From Marinilabiliaceae bacterium JC040 (lineage in GTDB: Bacteria; Bacteroidota; Bacteroidia; Bacteroidales; Marinifilaceae): a DNA stretch of 64,000 nucleotides. This document shows, piece by piece, positions 47,548 to 57,506 of this stretch. The stretch covers positions 62,001 to 126,000 of the forward strand of contig SNAP01000001.1 of assembly GCA_022496785.1 (NCBI GenBank), in the 5' to 3' direction. The position numbers and the translations under genes were made by a program. Below the pieces are notes generated by a model. It searched no databases. It saw nothing but the letters and a program-made list of their open reading frames with translations, and was not told the origin of the DNA. The stretch's first letter is position 1. The number at the start of each line of letters is the position of its first letter.

Positions 47548-48906
47548 TTATTTTTCTGGTTTAATTTCAGTTGTTTTGTTATTTGTTTTAGGTTTGTTAT
47601 TCTTCTGGAAATTTCTATTTCCTTTACTTTTAGATTTATTTTTAGTAGGAACATTTTTCTTACTTATAGTATCTTTCTTAGGCTGAATTTCCTTTTTATT
47701 TACTATAGCTTTCTTATTTAAAGAATCTTTCTTGTTAGAAGATTCATCCTTATTTTTTAATAAATCAACTTTTTTATCTAAACTAACAACCTTTTTCTTT
47801 TTGTTTGTTCGAACATTTCTTTTGTTATTTCTTCGTTTAGAATTTCTTATTTTATTATCAAAACGATTTAAACTATCCTGCCCAACAACATTCTCATAAT
47901 CTATCTTTTTCTCCGCATCACCAAAGTCCGATTGTATCTTCTCTACTGTTTTATTCTTTCTATTTAAAGATAAAATCTCTTTTGCTCTATCTACAGATAT
48001 AGTCTCAAACTTATCCATACCATCTTTATATGTTGCATAAGTCATTTTACGAGAAAAAACATCTGTTTTAACATGATGATAGTTTCCTTCTTCTGTTTTT
48101 AAAATATCTTGAGTAGAAGGGAAATCTCTTTGTTCATCAAGATAAGCATCTACTTCATAATTTAAACAGCATTTTAATTTTCCACATTGGCCAGCAAGCT
48201 TCTGTGGGTTTAAAGATATCTCTTGATATCTAGCTGCTGCAGTTGTAACTGAAACAAAATTTGTCATAAATGAAGCGCAACACAATTCTCTTCCACATGG
48301 ACCTATTCCACCTATTCTCCCTGCTTCTTGGCGAGCACCAATTTGTTTCATCTCAATACGAATTCTGAAAGTCTCTGCCAAGACTCTAATCAATTGACGA
48401 AAGTCGACTCTGCCATCTGCTATATAGTAAAAAATAGCCTTTGTTTTATCTCCTTGATACTCAACATCACCAATTTTCATTTCAAGACCAAGATCTTTTG
48501 TTATTTGTCTTGAACGAATCATTGTTTCGTGTTCTAAGCTAATAGCTTCTTCCCACTTCTCAATATCATACTGCTTAGCTAGTCTATATACTTTCTTGAA
48601 TTCTATATCTTCTCTGAAATGATGTTTATTCATTTGCTCTCTAACAAGAGGTCCTGTTAATATAACAACTCCAATATCGTGACCAGGAGAAGCTTCTACA
48701 GCAACCACATCTCCAACTTTTAAAGGGATTCTAGCATCATTTAAGAAAAAATCAACTCTGGTATTTTTAAATCGAACTTCAACCATTTCAGAGATTTCTG
48801 TCTCCTTAGTGATATCTGATAGCCAATCGTAGACATGTCTCTTAGCTGATATTATTCTGTGATCTATTCTATAAGATGGTTTATTTTTTTCTAATTCTTC
48901 TTCCAT
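47548..48906 (-). CDS. PSP1/RicT-domain protein
   Basis: 452 residues. The PSP1 core covers about residues 40-260 (VDFFLNDARIPLKVGDVVAV; RVDFRQLIRVLAETFRIRIE). It contains the Cys-rich motif GRELCCASF ... CGKLKCCLNYE, which binds an iron-sulfur cluster in RicT complexes. A long Lys/Asn/Ser-rich disordered tail (about 330-452) is unusual in length and typical of Bacteroidetes versions. Neighbours holB upstream and rhomboids downstream are the common arrangement. The role is probably in RNA processing or replication-linked regulation, by family only. Confidence 0.9.
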   Translation of the reverse strand: MEEELEKNKPSYRIDHRIISAKRHVYDWLSDITKETEISEMVEVRFKNTRVDFFLNDARIPLKVGDVVAVEASPGHDIGVVILTGPLVREQMNKHHFREDIEFKKVYRLAKQYDIEKWEEAISLEHETMIRSRQITKDLGLEMKIGDVEYQGDKTKAIFYYIADGRVDFRQLIRVLAETFRIRIEMKQIGARQEAGRIGGIGPCGRELCCASFMTNFVSVTTAAARYQEISLNPQKLAGQCGKLKCCLNYEVDAYLDEQRDFPSTQDILKTEEGNYHHVKTDVFSRKMTYATYKDGMDKFETISVDRAKEILSLNRKNKTVEKIQSDFGDAEKKIDYENVVGQDSLNRFDNKIRNSKRRNNKRNVRTNKKKKVVSLDKKVDLLKNKDESSNKKDSLNKKAIVNKKEIQPKKDTISKKNVPTKNKSKSKGNRNFQKNNKPKTNNKTTEIKPEK

Positions 48907-49058
48907 GAATAATTTTTTTATAAGTCTTATGACTGAAAATATATATTATTAGATATTGTAAATCCCTTCCCTCCAGGCTTTTTATTTAACTGATTTACAA
49001 GTCTATTCTTTACAAATATAATGAAAAGAAATAATTTATTAGAATTGGTAGAAGCTTG

Positions 49059-50177
49059 TTAAGGTCGAATAACCTTAATTAACTTTAAACTCATATCAAG
49101 AAATACAAGTTTAGGATTCGCATTACGCTGAATATCTTGGTATGCTTTATTTAATTCTTTGAATAATATTAAAAGATTTTCTTCATTTATGAAAGGAGAA
49201 AAACGTTCCATAAACTTCTCTTCTTTACTATTTGCATATATAATTGAAGAATCACCAAAGTTATTCATAAAGCTCTCTCTCACCATCTTTATTGAATATA
49301 AAAGAAAACTCTTTTGTTGTTCTCTTCCCCAACCTGCAATAGTATTACTCCATTTTATTAAATCAAGAACTTTACGTCCCCAGCAGGTACGCATTAACAA
49401 TGTGAAATGCTCAAAGTTTCTTTTAATTTCTTCTGTTTCAATAAGTAGATTAAGAACTCTAGTCCACGATCCTAAAGATAATTTAGACAGACTAATAGCA
49501 TCATCTTCCGATTTATGATATTTATCTGTTAGAACCTTACGTATTTCATCATTTGAGATATTAGGAATTTCTATCTTTTGAGTTCTAGAAGATATTGTTT
49601 CCATTATCTTGTCTGAATTATTACTTACTAAGATAAAAACAGTTTTGTGAGGAGGCTCTTCTAATGTTTTAAGAATACTATTAGCACATTCTTGAGTCAT
49701 TAATTCAGGATACCAAATAATCATAACCTTATATTCTGACTCATAAGAAGTTAAATTAATCTTGTGAATTATATTATTACTTTCACTTCTATTAATAATT
49801 CCCTCTTTTTTTGCATCTCCCATAATATCCCACCATTTTGAAATATCAAAATAAGGAGTATCAAGAATTTGATTTCTAAAATCTTGTATATAAGCATCAC
49901 AATTTGTACCACTAGATTTAGCGAAGAAAGGAAAAACAAAATGACAATCAGGATGCTCTAATTTTTGAAACTTTTTACACGAAGGACATTCTCCACATGA
50001 ATCTCCTCCTTTTTTATTTTTGCACATAATATACTGTGCAAAAGAGATAGCTAAAGCCAACTTACCTACTCCCTGCTTTCCAGAGAAAAGGTAAGCTTGG
50101 CTAATTCTATCTTTTGCAACAAACGACTGTAATTTATTAATTACAACCTCTTGTCCTATTATATCTTTAAATAGCAC
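49059..50177 (-). CDS. holB: DNA polymerase III delta-prime subunit
   Basis: 372-residue clamp-loader subunit. The start is a GTG at 50177 giving (M)LFKDIIGQE. The P-loop-like motif is FSGKQGVGKLAL and the zinc module has Cys52, 61, 64 and 67 (SCGECPSCKKFQ). Sensor-region residues are in CANSILKTLEEPPHKTVFIL and SSRTQKIEIP. It loads the sliding clamp with the tau and delta subunits. aspS lies 7 bases upstream on the same strand. Confidence 0.93.
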   Translation of the reverse strand: MLFKDIIGQEVVINKLQSFVAKDRISQAYLFSGKQGVGKLALAISFAQYIMCKNKKGGDSCGECPSCKKFQKLEHPDCHFVFPFFAKSSGTNCDAYIQDFRNQILDTPYFDISKWWDIMGDAKKEGIINRSESNNIIHKINLTSYESEYKVMIIWYPELMTQECANSILKTLEEPPHKTVFILVSNNSDKIMETISSRTQKIEIPNISNDEIRKVLTDKYHKSEDDAISLSKLSLGSWTRVLNLLIETEEIKRNFEHFTLLMRTCWGRKVLDLIKWSNTIAGWGREQQKSFLLYSIKMVRESFMNNFGDSSIIYANSKEEKFMERFSPFINEENLLILFKELNKAYQDIQRNANPKLVFLDMSLKLIKVIRP

Positions 50178-50184
50178 TTATAAT

Positions 50185-51945
50185 CTATAAATTATCTATT
50201 TCTTTTTGTTCTAAATATAATTCATCCAATTGCTCTTTAGCTATAGGAGATGGAGATTCAATCATAACATCTCTACCTGAATTATTTTTAGGGAAAGCTA
50301 TTACATCTCTAATAGTATCTAGTCCAGCAAACATCGAAACTAATCTATCAAAGCCAAAAGCAACACCACCATGAGGAGGAGCACCATATTTAAATGCATT
50401 CATCAAGAATCCAAATTGAGCTTCAGCTTGTTCCTTAGAAAATCCTAATAACTCAAACATTTTAGCTTGAATATCTTTATCAAAAATTCTAATAGAACCT
50501 CCACCAATTTCAACACCGTTAATAACTAAATCGTATGCATTAGCTCTAACATCTCCAGGATTAGTGTCAATTAAAGAGAAATCTTCACTCTTAGGAGAAG
50601 TAAAAGGATGGTGCATTGCTTGGAATCTATTCATATCTTCGTTCCATTCTAATAGAGGGAAGTCAACAACCCAAAGAGGAGCAAAAACATTTTTATCTCT
50701 TAAACCTAACTGATTACCCATTTCTAAACGTAACTCACATAACTGCTCTTGAGCTTTACGTTTATCATCACCAACTAATATTAGTAATAAATCACCTGGT
50801 TTGGCATTACAATTATCAGCAAATATTTTCAAATCATCTGCAGAATAGAATTTATCTACTGAAGATTTAAAAGAACCATCTTCATTATATTTCACATAAA
50901 CTAATCCCTTAGCACCAACTTGTGGACGCTTAACGAAATCAGTCAATTTATCTAATTGTTTACGTGTATATTTTGCACAAGCAGGAGCACAAATAGCACC
51001 AATGTAAGCAGCATTATCAAAAATTGCAAAATCCTTACCTTTAGCTACATCTGTTAATTCTACAAACTCCATTCCAAAACGGATATCTGGTTTATCAGAA
51101 CCGTATTTATCCATAGCTTCAGACCATGGCATACGAGGGAATTTATCTAATTTTACATTTCTTACTTCTTGGAAAAGATGTTTAGTCATCCCTTCAAACA
51201 AGTTCAGTACATCTTCTTGCTCAACAAAAGACATCTCACAGTCTATTTGTGTGAATTCTGGCTGTCTATCCGCACGTAAATCTTCATCTCTGAAACATTT
51301 TACAATTTGGTAGTATCTATCAAAACCAGAAACCATCAATAATTGTTTAAATACTTGTGGAGATTGAGGAAGAGCATAGAAAGTTCCAGGATTCATTCTT
51401 GAAGGCACAACAAAGTCTCTAGCTCCCTCTGGAGTAGATTTTATTAACATTGGAGTTTCTACTTCAATAAAATTCTGTGTATCAAGATAGTTTCTAACTA
51501 AATGACCTATTCTATGTCTTAAAACAAGATTTTCTTTTACACACGATCTACGTAAATCAAGATATCTATATTTCATTCTTAATTCATCACCACCGTCTGT
51601 ATTCTCTTCTATAGTAAATGGAGGAACCTCAGATTTATTTAATATTTCTAAAGCATTTACTGCAATTTCTATTTCTCCTGTTGCAATTTTCTTATTCTTA
51701 CTAGCTCTTTCAATAACTTCTCCACTAACTTGAATAACAAATTCACGACCTAAAGTCTCTAGTTTACTTTGTAAATCTTTCTCAATATTTTCATCAAATA
51801 CTAATTGAGAAATTCCATATCTATCTCGAAGATCTATAAAGGTCATACCTCCTAGATTTCTTATTTTCTGTACCCAACCACTTAAGGTTACGCTTTCACC
51901 TATATTATCAGCTCTTAATTCGCCGCAAGTATGTGTTCTATACAT
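50185..51945 (-). CDS. aspS: aspartyl-tRNA synthetase
   Basis: 586-residue class II synthetase of the long bacterial type. An N-terminal OB-fold anticodon-binding domain (residues 1-110; [20 protein letters not shown]) precedes the catalytic core with motif 2 [18 protein letters not shown]. The bacterial GAD insertion lies at about 280-400, and motif 3 is [15 protein letters not shown]. Start at the ATG giving [11 protein letters not shown]. It charges tRNA-Asp in the cytoplasm. Confidence 0.97.
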   Translation of the reverse strand: MYRTHTCGELRADNIGESVTLSGWVQKIRNLGGMTFIDLRDRYGISQLVFDENIEKDLQSKLETLGREFVIQVSGEVIERASKNKKIATGEIEIAVNALEILNKSEVPPFTIEENTDGGDELRMKYRYLDLRRSCVKENLVLRHRIGHLVRNYLDTQNFIEVETPMLIKSTPEGARDFVVPSRMNPGTFYALPQSPQVFKQLLMVSGFDRYYQIVKCFRDEDLRADRQPEFTQIDCEMSFVEQEDVLNLFEGMTKHLFQEVRNVKLDKFPRMPWSEAMDKYGSDKPDIRFGMEFVELTDVAKGKDFAIFDNAAYIGAICAPACAKYTRKQLDKLTDFVKRPQVGAKGLVYVKYNEDGSFKSSVDKFYSADDLKIFADNCNAKPGDLLLILVGDDKRKAQEQLCELRLEMGNQLGLRDKNVFAPLWVVDFPLLEWNEDMNRFQAMHHPFTSPKSEDFSLIDTNPGDVRANAYDLVINGVEIGGGSIRIFDKDIQAKMFELLGFSKEQAEAQFGFLMNAFKYGAPPHGGVAFGFDRLVSMFAGLDTIRDVIAFPKNNSGRDVMIESPSPIAKEQLDELYLEQKEIDNL

Positions 51946-52049
51946 CTTTAAATTCCTTTAAATATACGATACGAAAGTAGTAAGATTTTTTCAATTATTT
52001 CTATATTTACGGTATTAACAATATCTTTGACCTAAAATAACAAATACAA

Positions 52050-52577
52050 ATGCAAATTACAGACTTATTAAACGTTCTTGACATAGTAATTATGATTCCT
52101 CTAGGCTATGGAGTATACAAAGGATGGAAAAATGGATTCATGATAGAAGTTTCTACTTTAGTAGCTCTTCTTCTTGGTCTCTATTTCGCTATAAATTATT
52201 CTGATATTGCAAAGAATTTGCTTATTAATCAATTAGATATCCACAGTTCTTATATAGAATATTTTGCCTTTATAATCACTTTTGTGATAGTTGTTATTGC
52301 CATAAATTTTCTTGGTAAAGCTCTATCAAAACTTCTAAGTGCAATGGCTTTAGGACTCATAAATAAAATATTTGGAGTCGTATTTTCATTACTAAAATAT
52401 GCAATTATACTTACTGTCATTATCATTGTGACAGAGAATGCTGATAAGAAATTACATTTCATGTCACAAAAATTCAAAAATAAAAGTATACTATACAAAG
52501 AAATCTATAAGCATGGTAATGAAGCTTTAGAACTTATAGATATGGATAAAATCAAAGCGCAATTAAAAAACAAGTAA
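52050..52577 (+). CDS. CvpA-family membrane protein
   Basis: 175 residues with four membrane segments (about 8-25, 28-48, 65-85 and 102-123) and a short cytoplasmic tail. This is the CvpA pattern: NVLDIVIMIPLGYGVYKGWK, GFMIEVSTLVALLLGLYFA and LGKALSKLLSAMALGLINK. Family members are linked to colicin V production and envelope homeostasis. tyrS begins 10 bases downstream, so they probably share a transcript. Confidence 0.85.
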   Translation: MQITDLLNVLDIVIMIPLGYGVYKGWKNGFMIEVSTLVALLLGLYFAINYSDIAKNLLINQLDIHSSYIEYFAFIITFVIVVIAINFLGKALSKLLSAMALGLINKIFGVVFSLLKYAIILTVIIIVTENADKKLHFMSQKFKNKSILYKEIYKHGNEALELIDMDKIKAQLKNK

Positions 52578-52587
52578 ATAAACAAAT

Positions 52588-53874
52588 ATGGATTTCGTAG
52601 AAGAGTTAAAATGGAGAGGTATGATCCATAATATCATGCCTGGTACTGAAGAGCTAATTAAAAAACAGCAAACAACTGCATATGTAGGTATTGATCCTAC
52701 TGCAGATTCATTACATATAGGACATTTAGTGTCAGTTATGATGATGAAACATTTTCAAATGAGTGGGCATAAACCAATTTTTGTTATTGGAGGTGCAACA
52801 GGTATGATTGGTGATCCATCAGGTAAATCACAAGAGAGAAACCTACTTGATGAACCTACTATTCGACACAACCAAGAAGCTATTAAAAATCAATTATCAA
52901 AATTTATTGATTTTTCTTCTGACAATAGTAATGCTGCTATTATGGTTAACAACTACGACTGGATGAAGAACTTTTCGTTTCTAGGCTTCATCAGAGACGT
53001 AGGTAAACACCTAACAGTTAACTACATGATGGCTAAAGATTCAGTTAAAAAACGTTTAAGTTCTGAATCTAAAGCAGGTATGTCATTCACTGAATTTACT
53101 TATCAATTAGTTCAAGGATACGATTTCTTACATTTATATAAAACTCACGATTGCCAATTACAAATGGGTGGTTCCGATCAATGGGGTAATATCACTACTG
53201 GTTCTGAACTTATCAGAAGAATTGAAGGTGGTAACGCTTTCGCTTTAACATGGCCATTGATGACAAAAGCTGATGGTAAGAAATTTGGTAAAACAGAATC
53301 TGGTAATATATGGCTTGACTCAGAAAGAACTTCTCCATACGAATTCTATCAATTTTGGTTAAATACTACTGATGAAGATGCTGCAAAATACATTAAAATC
53401 TTCACTACTCTTTCTGTAAAAGAAATTGAAGATGTTATTGCTACTCATGCTGAAGCACCACATCAAAGACTACTTCAAAAAACACTTGCTAAAGAAGTTA
53501 CTTGTTTAATTCATTCAGAAAAAGATTATGAATCTGCTCTTGAAGCTTCTCAAATTTTATTTGGTAAAGCAACTGCAGACTCTTTAAGAAAACTTGATGA
53601 AAAGACTTTCTTAGCTGTATTTAATGGAGTTCCTACTTTCGATATAGATATTAACGATCTTGAAGAAGGTATTAATATTGTAGACCTTATGGCTGAAAAA
53701 ACTAATATCATGCCTTCTAAAGGAGAAGCTAGACGCTCGATAAAAGGTAATGCTATTAGTATTAATAAAGAAAAAGTAGGTGATATTACAATCACTAAAG
53801 AAAACCTTATCGACAATAAATATATACTTGTTCAAAAAGGTAAGAAAAACTATTATTTAGTAATTGCTAAATAA
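52588..53874 (+). CDS. tyrS: tyrosyl-tRNA synthetase
   Basis: 428-residue class I synthetase. The HIGH motif is [12 protein letters not shown] near residue 45 and the KMSKS-type motif is KKFGKTESG near 232. The C-terminal S4-type RNA-binding domain is at about 355-425 ([20 protein letters not shown]). Tyr-specific features include [12 protein letters not shown]. The gene ends before a strong terminator at 53936-53976. Confidence 0.97.
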   Translation: MDFVEELKWRGMIHNIMPGTEELIKKQQTTAYVGIDPTADSLHIGHLVSVMMMKHFQMSGHKPIFVIGGATGMIGDPSGKSQERNLLDEPTIRHNQEAIKNQLSKFIDFSSDNSNAAIMVNNYDWMKNFSFLGFIRDVGKHLTVNYMMAKDSVKKRLSSESKAGMSFTEFTYQLVQGYDFLHLYKTHDCQLQMGGSDQWGNITTGSELIRRIEGGNAFALTWPLMTKADGKKFGKTESGNIWLDSERTSPYEFYQFWLNTTDEDAAKYIKIFTTLSVKEIEDVIATHAEAPHQRLLQKTLAKEVTCLIHSEKDYESALEASQILFGKATADSLRKLDEKTFLAVFNGVPTFDIDINDLEEGINIVDLMAEKTNIMPSKGEARRSIKGNAISINKEKVGDITITKENLIDNKYILVQKGKKNYYLVIAK

Positions 53875-53935
53875 TTCTTACAAGAAAATAAAGAACTTTC
53901 AGTAATCAATTAATAGAATACTGAACAAGATACAG

Positions 53936-53976
53936 GTAGTGGATTTTTAAACATTTAAAGATTCACTACTTTTTTT
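53936..53976 (+). terminator. terminator of tyrS
   Basis: Long stem GTAGTGGATTTTTAAA (53936-53951) with TTTAAAGATTCACTAC (53954-53969), two wobble pairs, then a run of seven to eight T. Confidence 0.85.
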
Positions 53977-53987
53977 ATACTCTATAA

Positions 53988-54032
53988 GGTGTAAACTTTA
54001 GCAGGAATAGGGTGTCAAGTTTGGCAGGAATA
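53988..54032. repeat. 22-bp direct repeat pair, possible remnant of a mobile-element end
   Basis: Two 22-bp units at 53988-54009 and 54011-54032 match at 19 of 22 bases. The shared core is GCAGGAATA preceded by GGTGT(A/C)AA(C/G)TTT. They lie between tyrS and the convergent ABC gene. Multiple end repeats of this kind occur in some insertion sequences, but no transposase is nearby. Confidence 0.5.
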
Positions 54033-54037
54033 TGCAT

Positions 54038-55666
54038 TTATTTCATACATAATTCTGCATCACAATACTTAAGAACTTCTTTTCTATGCGTAATATAAAT
54101 AACTGTTTTTCCCTTTAGAAAAGAATACAAACGTTTCATTAGTATAATTTCAGTTTCCAAGTCTAAAGAAGAACTTATTTCATCTAATAAAACAATCGGT
54201 CTAGATTGCAATAAAGCTCTAGCTATTGCAATTCTTTGTGCTTGTCCCTCACTTAAGCAAATTGAATTTTCACCACATTTCGTATCTAAGCCTTCTGAAA
54301 GATTATAAACAAAATCTGCTACGGAAACATGCAAGACTTTTCTAATCTCTTCGTCGCTAGCTTTAGGATTAGCTAATAACAAATTAGATTTTATACTACC
54401 ACTTAAAAGAGTATTTCCTTGAGGCACATAAGAGAAACTACACCTTGTACTAATATCTAAAGGATAAATTCCATCTTTATTATATATAGAAACACAACCT
54501 GATTTTGGTTCTAAAAAAGATAAAAGAATTCTTAATATAGTAGTCTTACCTACTCCTGTCTTACCTGTAATAGCAGTCACTGTAGAAGGTTTAAAATTAT
54601 ACGAAAATGAAGATAATATCATTTTACCCTTTTCATAAGAAAAATCCACATTCTTAAAATCTATACCTAAAGGCCCTTGAATCATTCTTTCATTTACTGA
54701 TTCTTCAATTTCAATATCTTCTACATTTTCTATACGTTGAATAGAGGTATGAAGTTTAATTAAAGATGGGAAATCACTAGCTAAAGCAATTATGGGCCTT
54801 TGAATTTGACCAACTAATTGTAGATAAGCAGTCATTATACCAAAGCTAATCAATCCAACACTTAATCCCCATACTCCCCATAAAAAAGCGGACAAATAAC
54901 CCAGATTAAAACCTAAAATTACAACAGTATGCATTCCTATTTTATTAATGCTAGCTTTCATCTTTAACTTATAAAGTTCTGCTTGTTTAAAACTAAGAAC
55001 GTTTATAACATTTTTTAAACTTCCCATTACAGATACTAATGTAGAAGATTGAATATTCTCCTGCAATTCTTTTTGTATTCCACTCTCACAAATACGAATT
55101 CTACTATTTAAGCTTAATTGTTTAGAATAAAAAAATCTATTTATAAGCATCAAAATAGGCATTATTAACACAACTACAAGAGACAAATATTTATTCAATA
55201 AAAACAAAAAGGCAAAAGCCGCAATCAATTGGAAAATTGAAATAATAAATTGAGGAATAATATTAGATAATACGTCAGAAACAATTCTTACATCCTCCTC
55301 CAATCTATTTACAAAATCTGCTGAATGATACTTATTCTTCTCTATCCATTTCATAGATAAAATATGAGAAAACATCTTTAACTGTAGATAATTCTTTATC
55401 AATATCTCAGATTTCGATTTAAAATAAATCATTAGAATATTACATACTACTTGAAATACTATTAAAACAAATAAAATAATACCTTCTTTTATAAGATCTC
55501 CTTCTATTTTATTTGTGGCAATATCTATTAATATCTTACATTCATAAACAAAAAGCAGACTAAAAATAACACGAATAATTCCTAATAATACTCCTGCTAA
55601 AGGGAATATTAAACAAGATCTTAAATGTTTAATTATCCATATTATTTTCAATCTAAATTCTAACAT
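54038..55666 (-). CDS. ABC exporter (fused permease and ATPase) of a RiPP-like cassette
   Basis: 542-residue half-transporter. The N-terminal six-helix exporter domain covers about 15-310. The ATPase has Walker A TGKTGVGKTTILRIL near residue 368, signature CLSEGQAQRIAIARALL (LSEGQ instead of LSGGQ) near 469, Walker B PIVLLDEISSSLDLE and the H-loop YITHR. There is no N-terminal C39 peptidase, so the cargo would have to be cleaved by another enzyme, perhaps the S26-type peptidase in the same operon. Its start overlaps the end of the nucleotidyltransferase gene by 7 bases; it is the last gene of the five. Confidence 0.9.
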   Translation of the reverse strand: MLEFRLKIIWIIKHLRSCLIFPLAGVLLGIIRVIFSLLFVYECKILIDIATNKIEGDLIKEGIILFVLIVFQVVCNILMIYFKSKSEILIKNYLQLKMFSHILSMKWIEKNKYHSADFVNRLEEDVRIVSDVLSNIIPQFIISIFQLIAAFAFLFLLNKYLSLVVVLIMPILMLINRFFYSKQLSLNSRIRICESGIQKELQENIQSSTLVSVMGSLKNVINVLSFKQAELYKLKMKASINKIGMHTVVILGFNLGYLSAFLWGVWGLSVGLISFGIMTAYLQLVGQIQRPIIALASDFPSLIKLHTSIQRIENVEDIEIEESVNERMIQGPLGIDFKNVDFSYEKGKMILSSFSYNFKPSTVTAITGKTGVGKTTILRILLSFLEPKSGCVSIYNKDGIYPLDISTRCSFSYVPQGNTLLSGSIKSNLLLANPKASDEEIRKVLHVSVADFVYNLSEGLDTKCGENSICLSEGQAQRIAIARALLQSRPIVLLDEISSSLDLETEIILMKRLYSFLKGKTVIYITHRKEVLKYCDAELCMK

Positions 55667-56805
55667 ATATCTTTAAATATTTGTAATAAACTACTTCTTA
55701 AAGAATTAATATAAAAAGAAACCACTCCTTTTGGTATTTCTCTGTATTTCTTTACAATCCAGAAATGAAACCTGATACCATTATATAATTTTCTGTAGAT
55801 ATATCTGTCAGATTTACACTGTTTTAGTGGAGAATACTCTCCAAAATTCCCATCATAAACTATAGCTTTAATCATCCTATTAGGATATTTGCTATTCAAA
55901 TTATTATAAAAGGGAAATTTATCAGATTCAAGACCTATATAATCGACTAAAACAGAACCAAAAGTCTCCCAATTCTCTACTAATTTATAAGCCTTCAATA
56001 TAGAATATAATTGCTCCTTATCTATCCTATCCGAATTTCTATCAAGAAATAATGAAAAATCACATATCTGTCTTAGACCTACTCCTGAAGAAAGATAATG
56101 ACCATAAATATGGTAGAAAAGAAAAAAAGCATTATAAGTAACCTCTGGCAAAAGAATCTTTATACCATTACAATAATAATATTCATTTGTGTTCAATAAA
56201 ACTTCCTTAGTCCAGTTTTGAAAATGAGTATCAGCTTTTCTTGATGAGAAAATACTAGATGCTTTTCTATGTAATTCAATATTCACATCTCCCCAATAAA
56301 AAGAAAAATGTTTTCTAATATCTAAAGAAGCTTTATCAACAATATTCCACTTGTATGCTAAATCACAAGCTTTTTTAAAATTATCTTCTCCTACATACAA
56401 ATCAATATCACCACATTGTCTAGTAAATTTATTAGGATACAATTCAGATATACCTTGCCCCTTCAAAAGAACAAGCTCTATGCCCTCTTTTCTATACATT
56501 TCAACCAATCTCGACAAACTAGCATTAATAAGAACATGAGATTGCTTAACCCTTGTTGATTGCAAAAAGAATTTATTTAATCCGTACTTACTAACTTGAA
56601 ATTCAAGGGGTAATTTACATATAGACCTATATACTAAAGAAGCTACCGTATTTTTCTGAGCTAATTTATAAATAGTCTGCCAGTCAGTTTCTTCGCCACT
56701 CCATTTCTTTAAATCAATATCTTCATTCCATATTTCACTCTTTAGAAGAATTAATAATTTTCTAAATGAAGATTCTACATTTCTATTATTCCTACTTCTA
56801 TCCAT
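55660..56805 (-). CDS. nucleotidyltransferase-family protein (NTP_transf_5 type)
   Basis: 381 residues with a polymerase-beta-type nucleotidyltransferase motif at about 110-140 (IELVLLKGQGISELYPN, then CGDIDLYVGEDNF, with the two metal-binding Asp). A later helical region with HIYGHYLSSGVGLRQICDF is typical of PF14907-like proteins. Such proteins accompany PqqD and kinase genes in lasso-peptide-type clusters and may nucleotidylate the product; here that is inference. The start overlaps the PqqD gene by 31 bases. Confidence 0.85.
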   Translation of the reverse strand: MDRSRNNRNVESSFRKLLILLKSEIWNEDIDLKKWSGEETDWQTIYKLAQKNTVASLVYRSICKLPLEFQVSKYGLNKFFLQSTRVKQSHVLINASLSRLVEMYRKEGIELVLLKGQGISELYPNKFTRQCGDIDLYVGEDNFKKACDLAYKWNIVDKASLDIRKHFSFYWGDVNIELHRKASSIFSSRKADTHFQNWTKEVLLNTNEYYYCNGIKILLPEVTYNAFFLFYHIYGHYLSSGVGLRQICDFSLFLDRNSDRIDKEQLYSILKAYKLVENWETFGSVLVDYIGLESDKFPFYNNLNSKYPNRMIKAIVYDGNFGEYSPLKQCKSDRYIYRKLYNGIRFHFWIVKKYREIPKGVVSFYINSLRSSLLQIFKDIC

Positions 56806-57041
56806 TTTTCTACTAAACTACTAGCATCAGCATAAGCTAAATCACTAGAAACATCATATTTCTTTACTAACAAATCTCTTAATAAATTTATATCAAATTC
56901 ACCTTCAGCATTCTCCCAAAGATATTTAGCAGATTTATTTAAGGAAATTAATTTATTAAAATTTATTTGCTCAACACCCTCTCCAACTATTATATATTCT
57001 TCTCCTAATTGCCTTAATACGAAACCGTCTACTTTTTTCAT
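56775..57041 (-). CDS. PqqD-family peptide-binding protein
   Basis: 88 residues with the PqqD/RRE winged-helix pattern: FVLRQLGEEYIIVGEG, then FNKLISLNKSAKYLWENAEG and LLRDLLVKKYDVSSD. Stand-alone PqqD proteins bind leader peptides and present them to modifying enzymes. It lies between the S26 peptidase gene (3-base gap) and the nucleotidyltransferase gene (31-base overlap), which marks the cassette as a probable peptide-modification locus. Confidence 0.88.
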   Translation of the reverse strand: MKKVDGFVLRQLGEEYIIVGEGVEQINFNKLISLNKSAKYLWENAEGEFDINLLRDLLVKKYDVSSDLAYADASSLVEKWIEVGIIEM

Positions 57042-57044
57042 CTC

Positions 57045-57506
57045 TTATCTTTTAAAATATCTATATAATGCTACCAATAATCTTTTTATTAATCTATAAG
57101 TATGAAACTTTATTAATATCCAATTAGACGATAAATTATAATATTTACCATTCCGTATTGTATGAGTAACCACTCCTTTTATATTTTGAATAGAACAAGT
57201 TTCAATACACAACAAATTAGAATCTCCTTGCAATATAAATAATCCGTCTTTCTTTTTAACAACCCTATGAACAATATACCCTTTTGGCTTACAGTCTGCT
57301 AAAACAATATCGTAAATCCCTATCTCCCTTTCTATTGGACTTATCAATATAGAATCTTTTTCACCCCTAATAGTTGGATACATACTATCACCCTTCGCCT
57401 TTATAATAGAAGATCTTCCACAATTCAACTCACTTATTAACAATGTGAATAAACAATCATTATCAACACTGATGCTAGTTTTTTTTATATTATCTAATCC
57501 CTTCAT
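57045..57506 (-). CDS. S24/S26-family signal-peptidase-like protease
   Basis: 153 residues. The catalytic Ser motif is KGDSMYPTIRGEKDS (Ser near residue 42). The second motif KGYIVHRVVKKKDG has His in place of the usual Lys, as in SipW/ER-type signal peptidases. QGDSNLLC is the third conserved segment. No clear N-terminal membrane anchor is visible; a hydrophobic stretch lies near the C-terminus (WILIKFHTYRLIKRLLVALY). It could cleave a leader peptide. The start overlaps the kinase gene by 17 bases. Confidence 0.85.
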   Translation of the reverse strand: MKGLDNIKKTSISVDNDCLFTLLISELNCGRSSIIKAKGDSMYPTIRGEKDSILISPIEREIGIYDIVLADCKPKGYIVHRVVKKKDGLFILQGDSNLLCIETCSIQNIKGVVTHTIRNGKYYNLSSNWILIKFHTYRLIKRLLVALYRYFKR

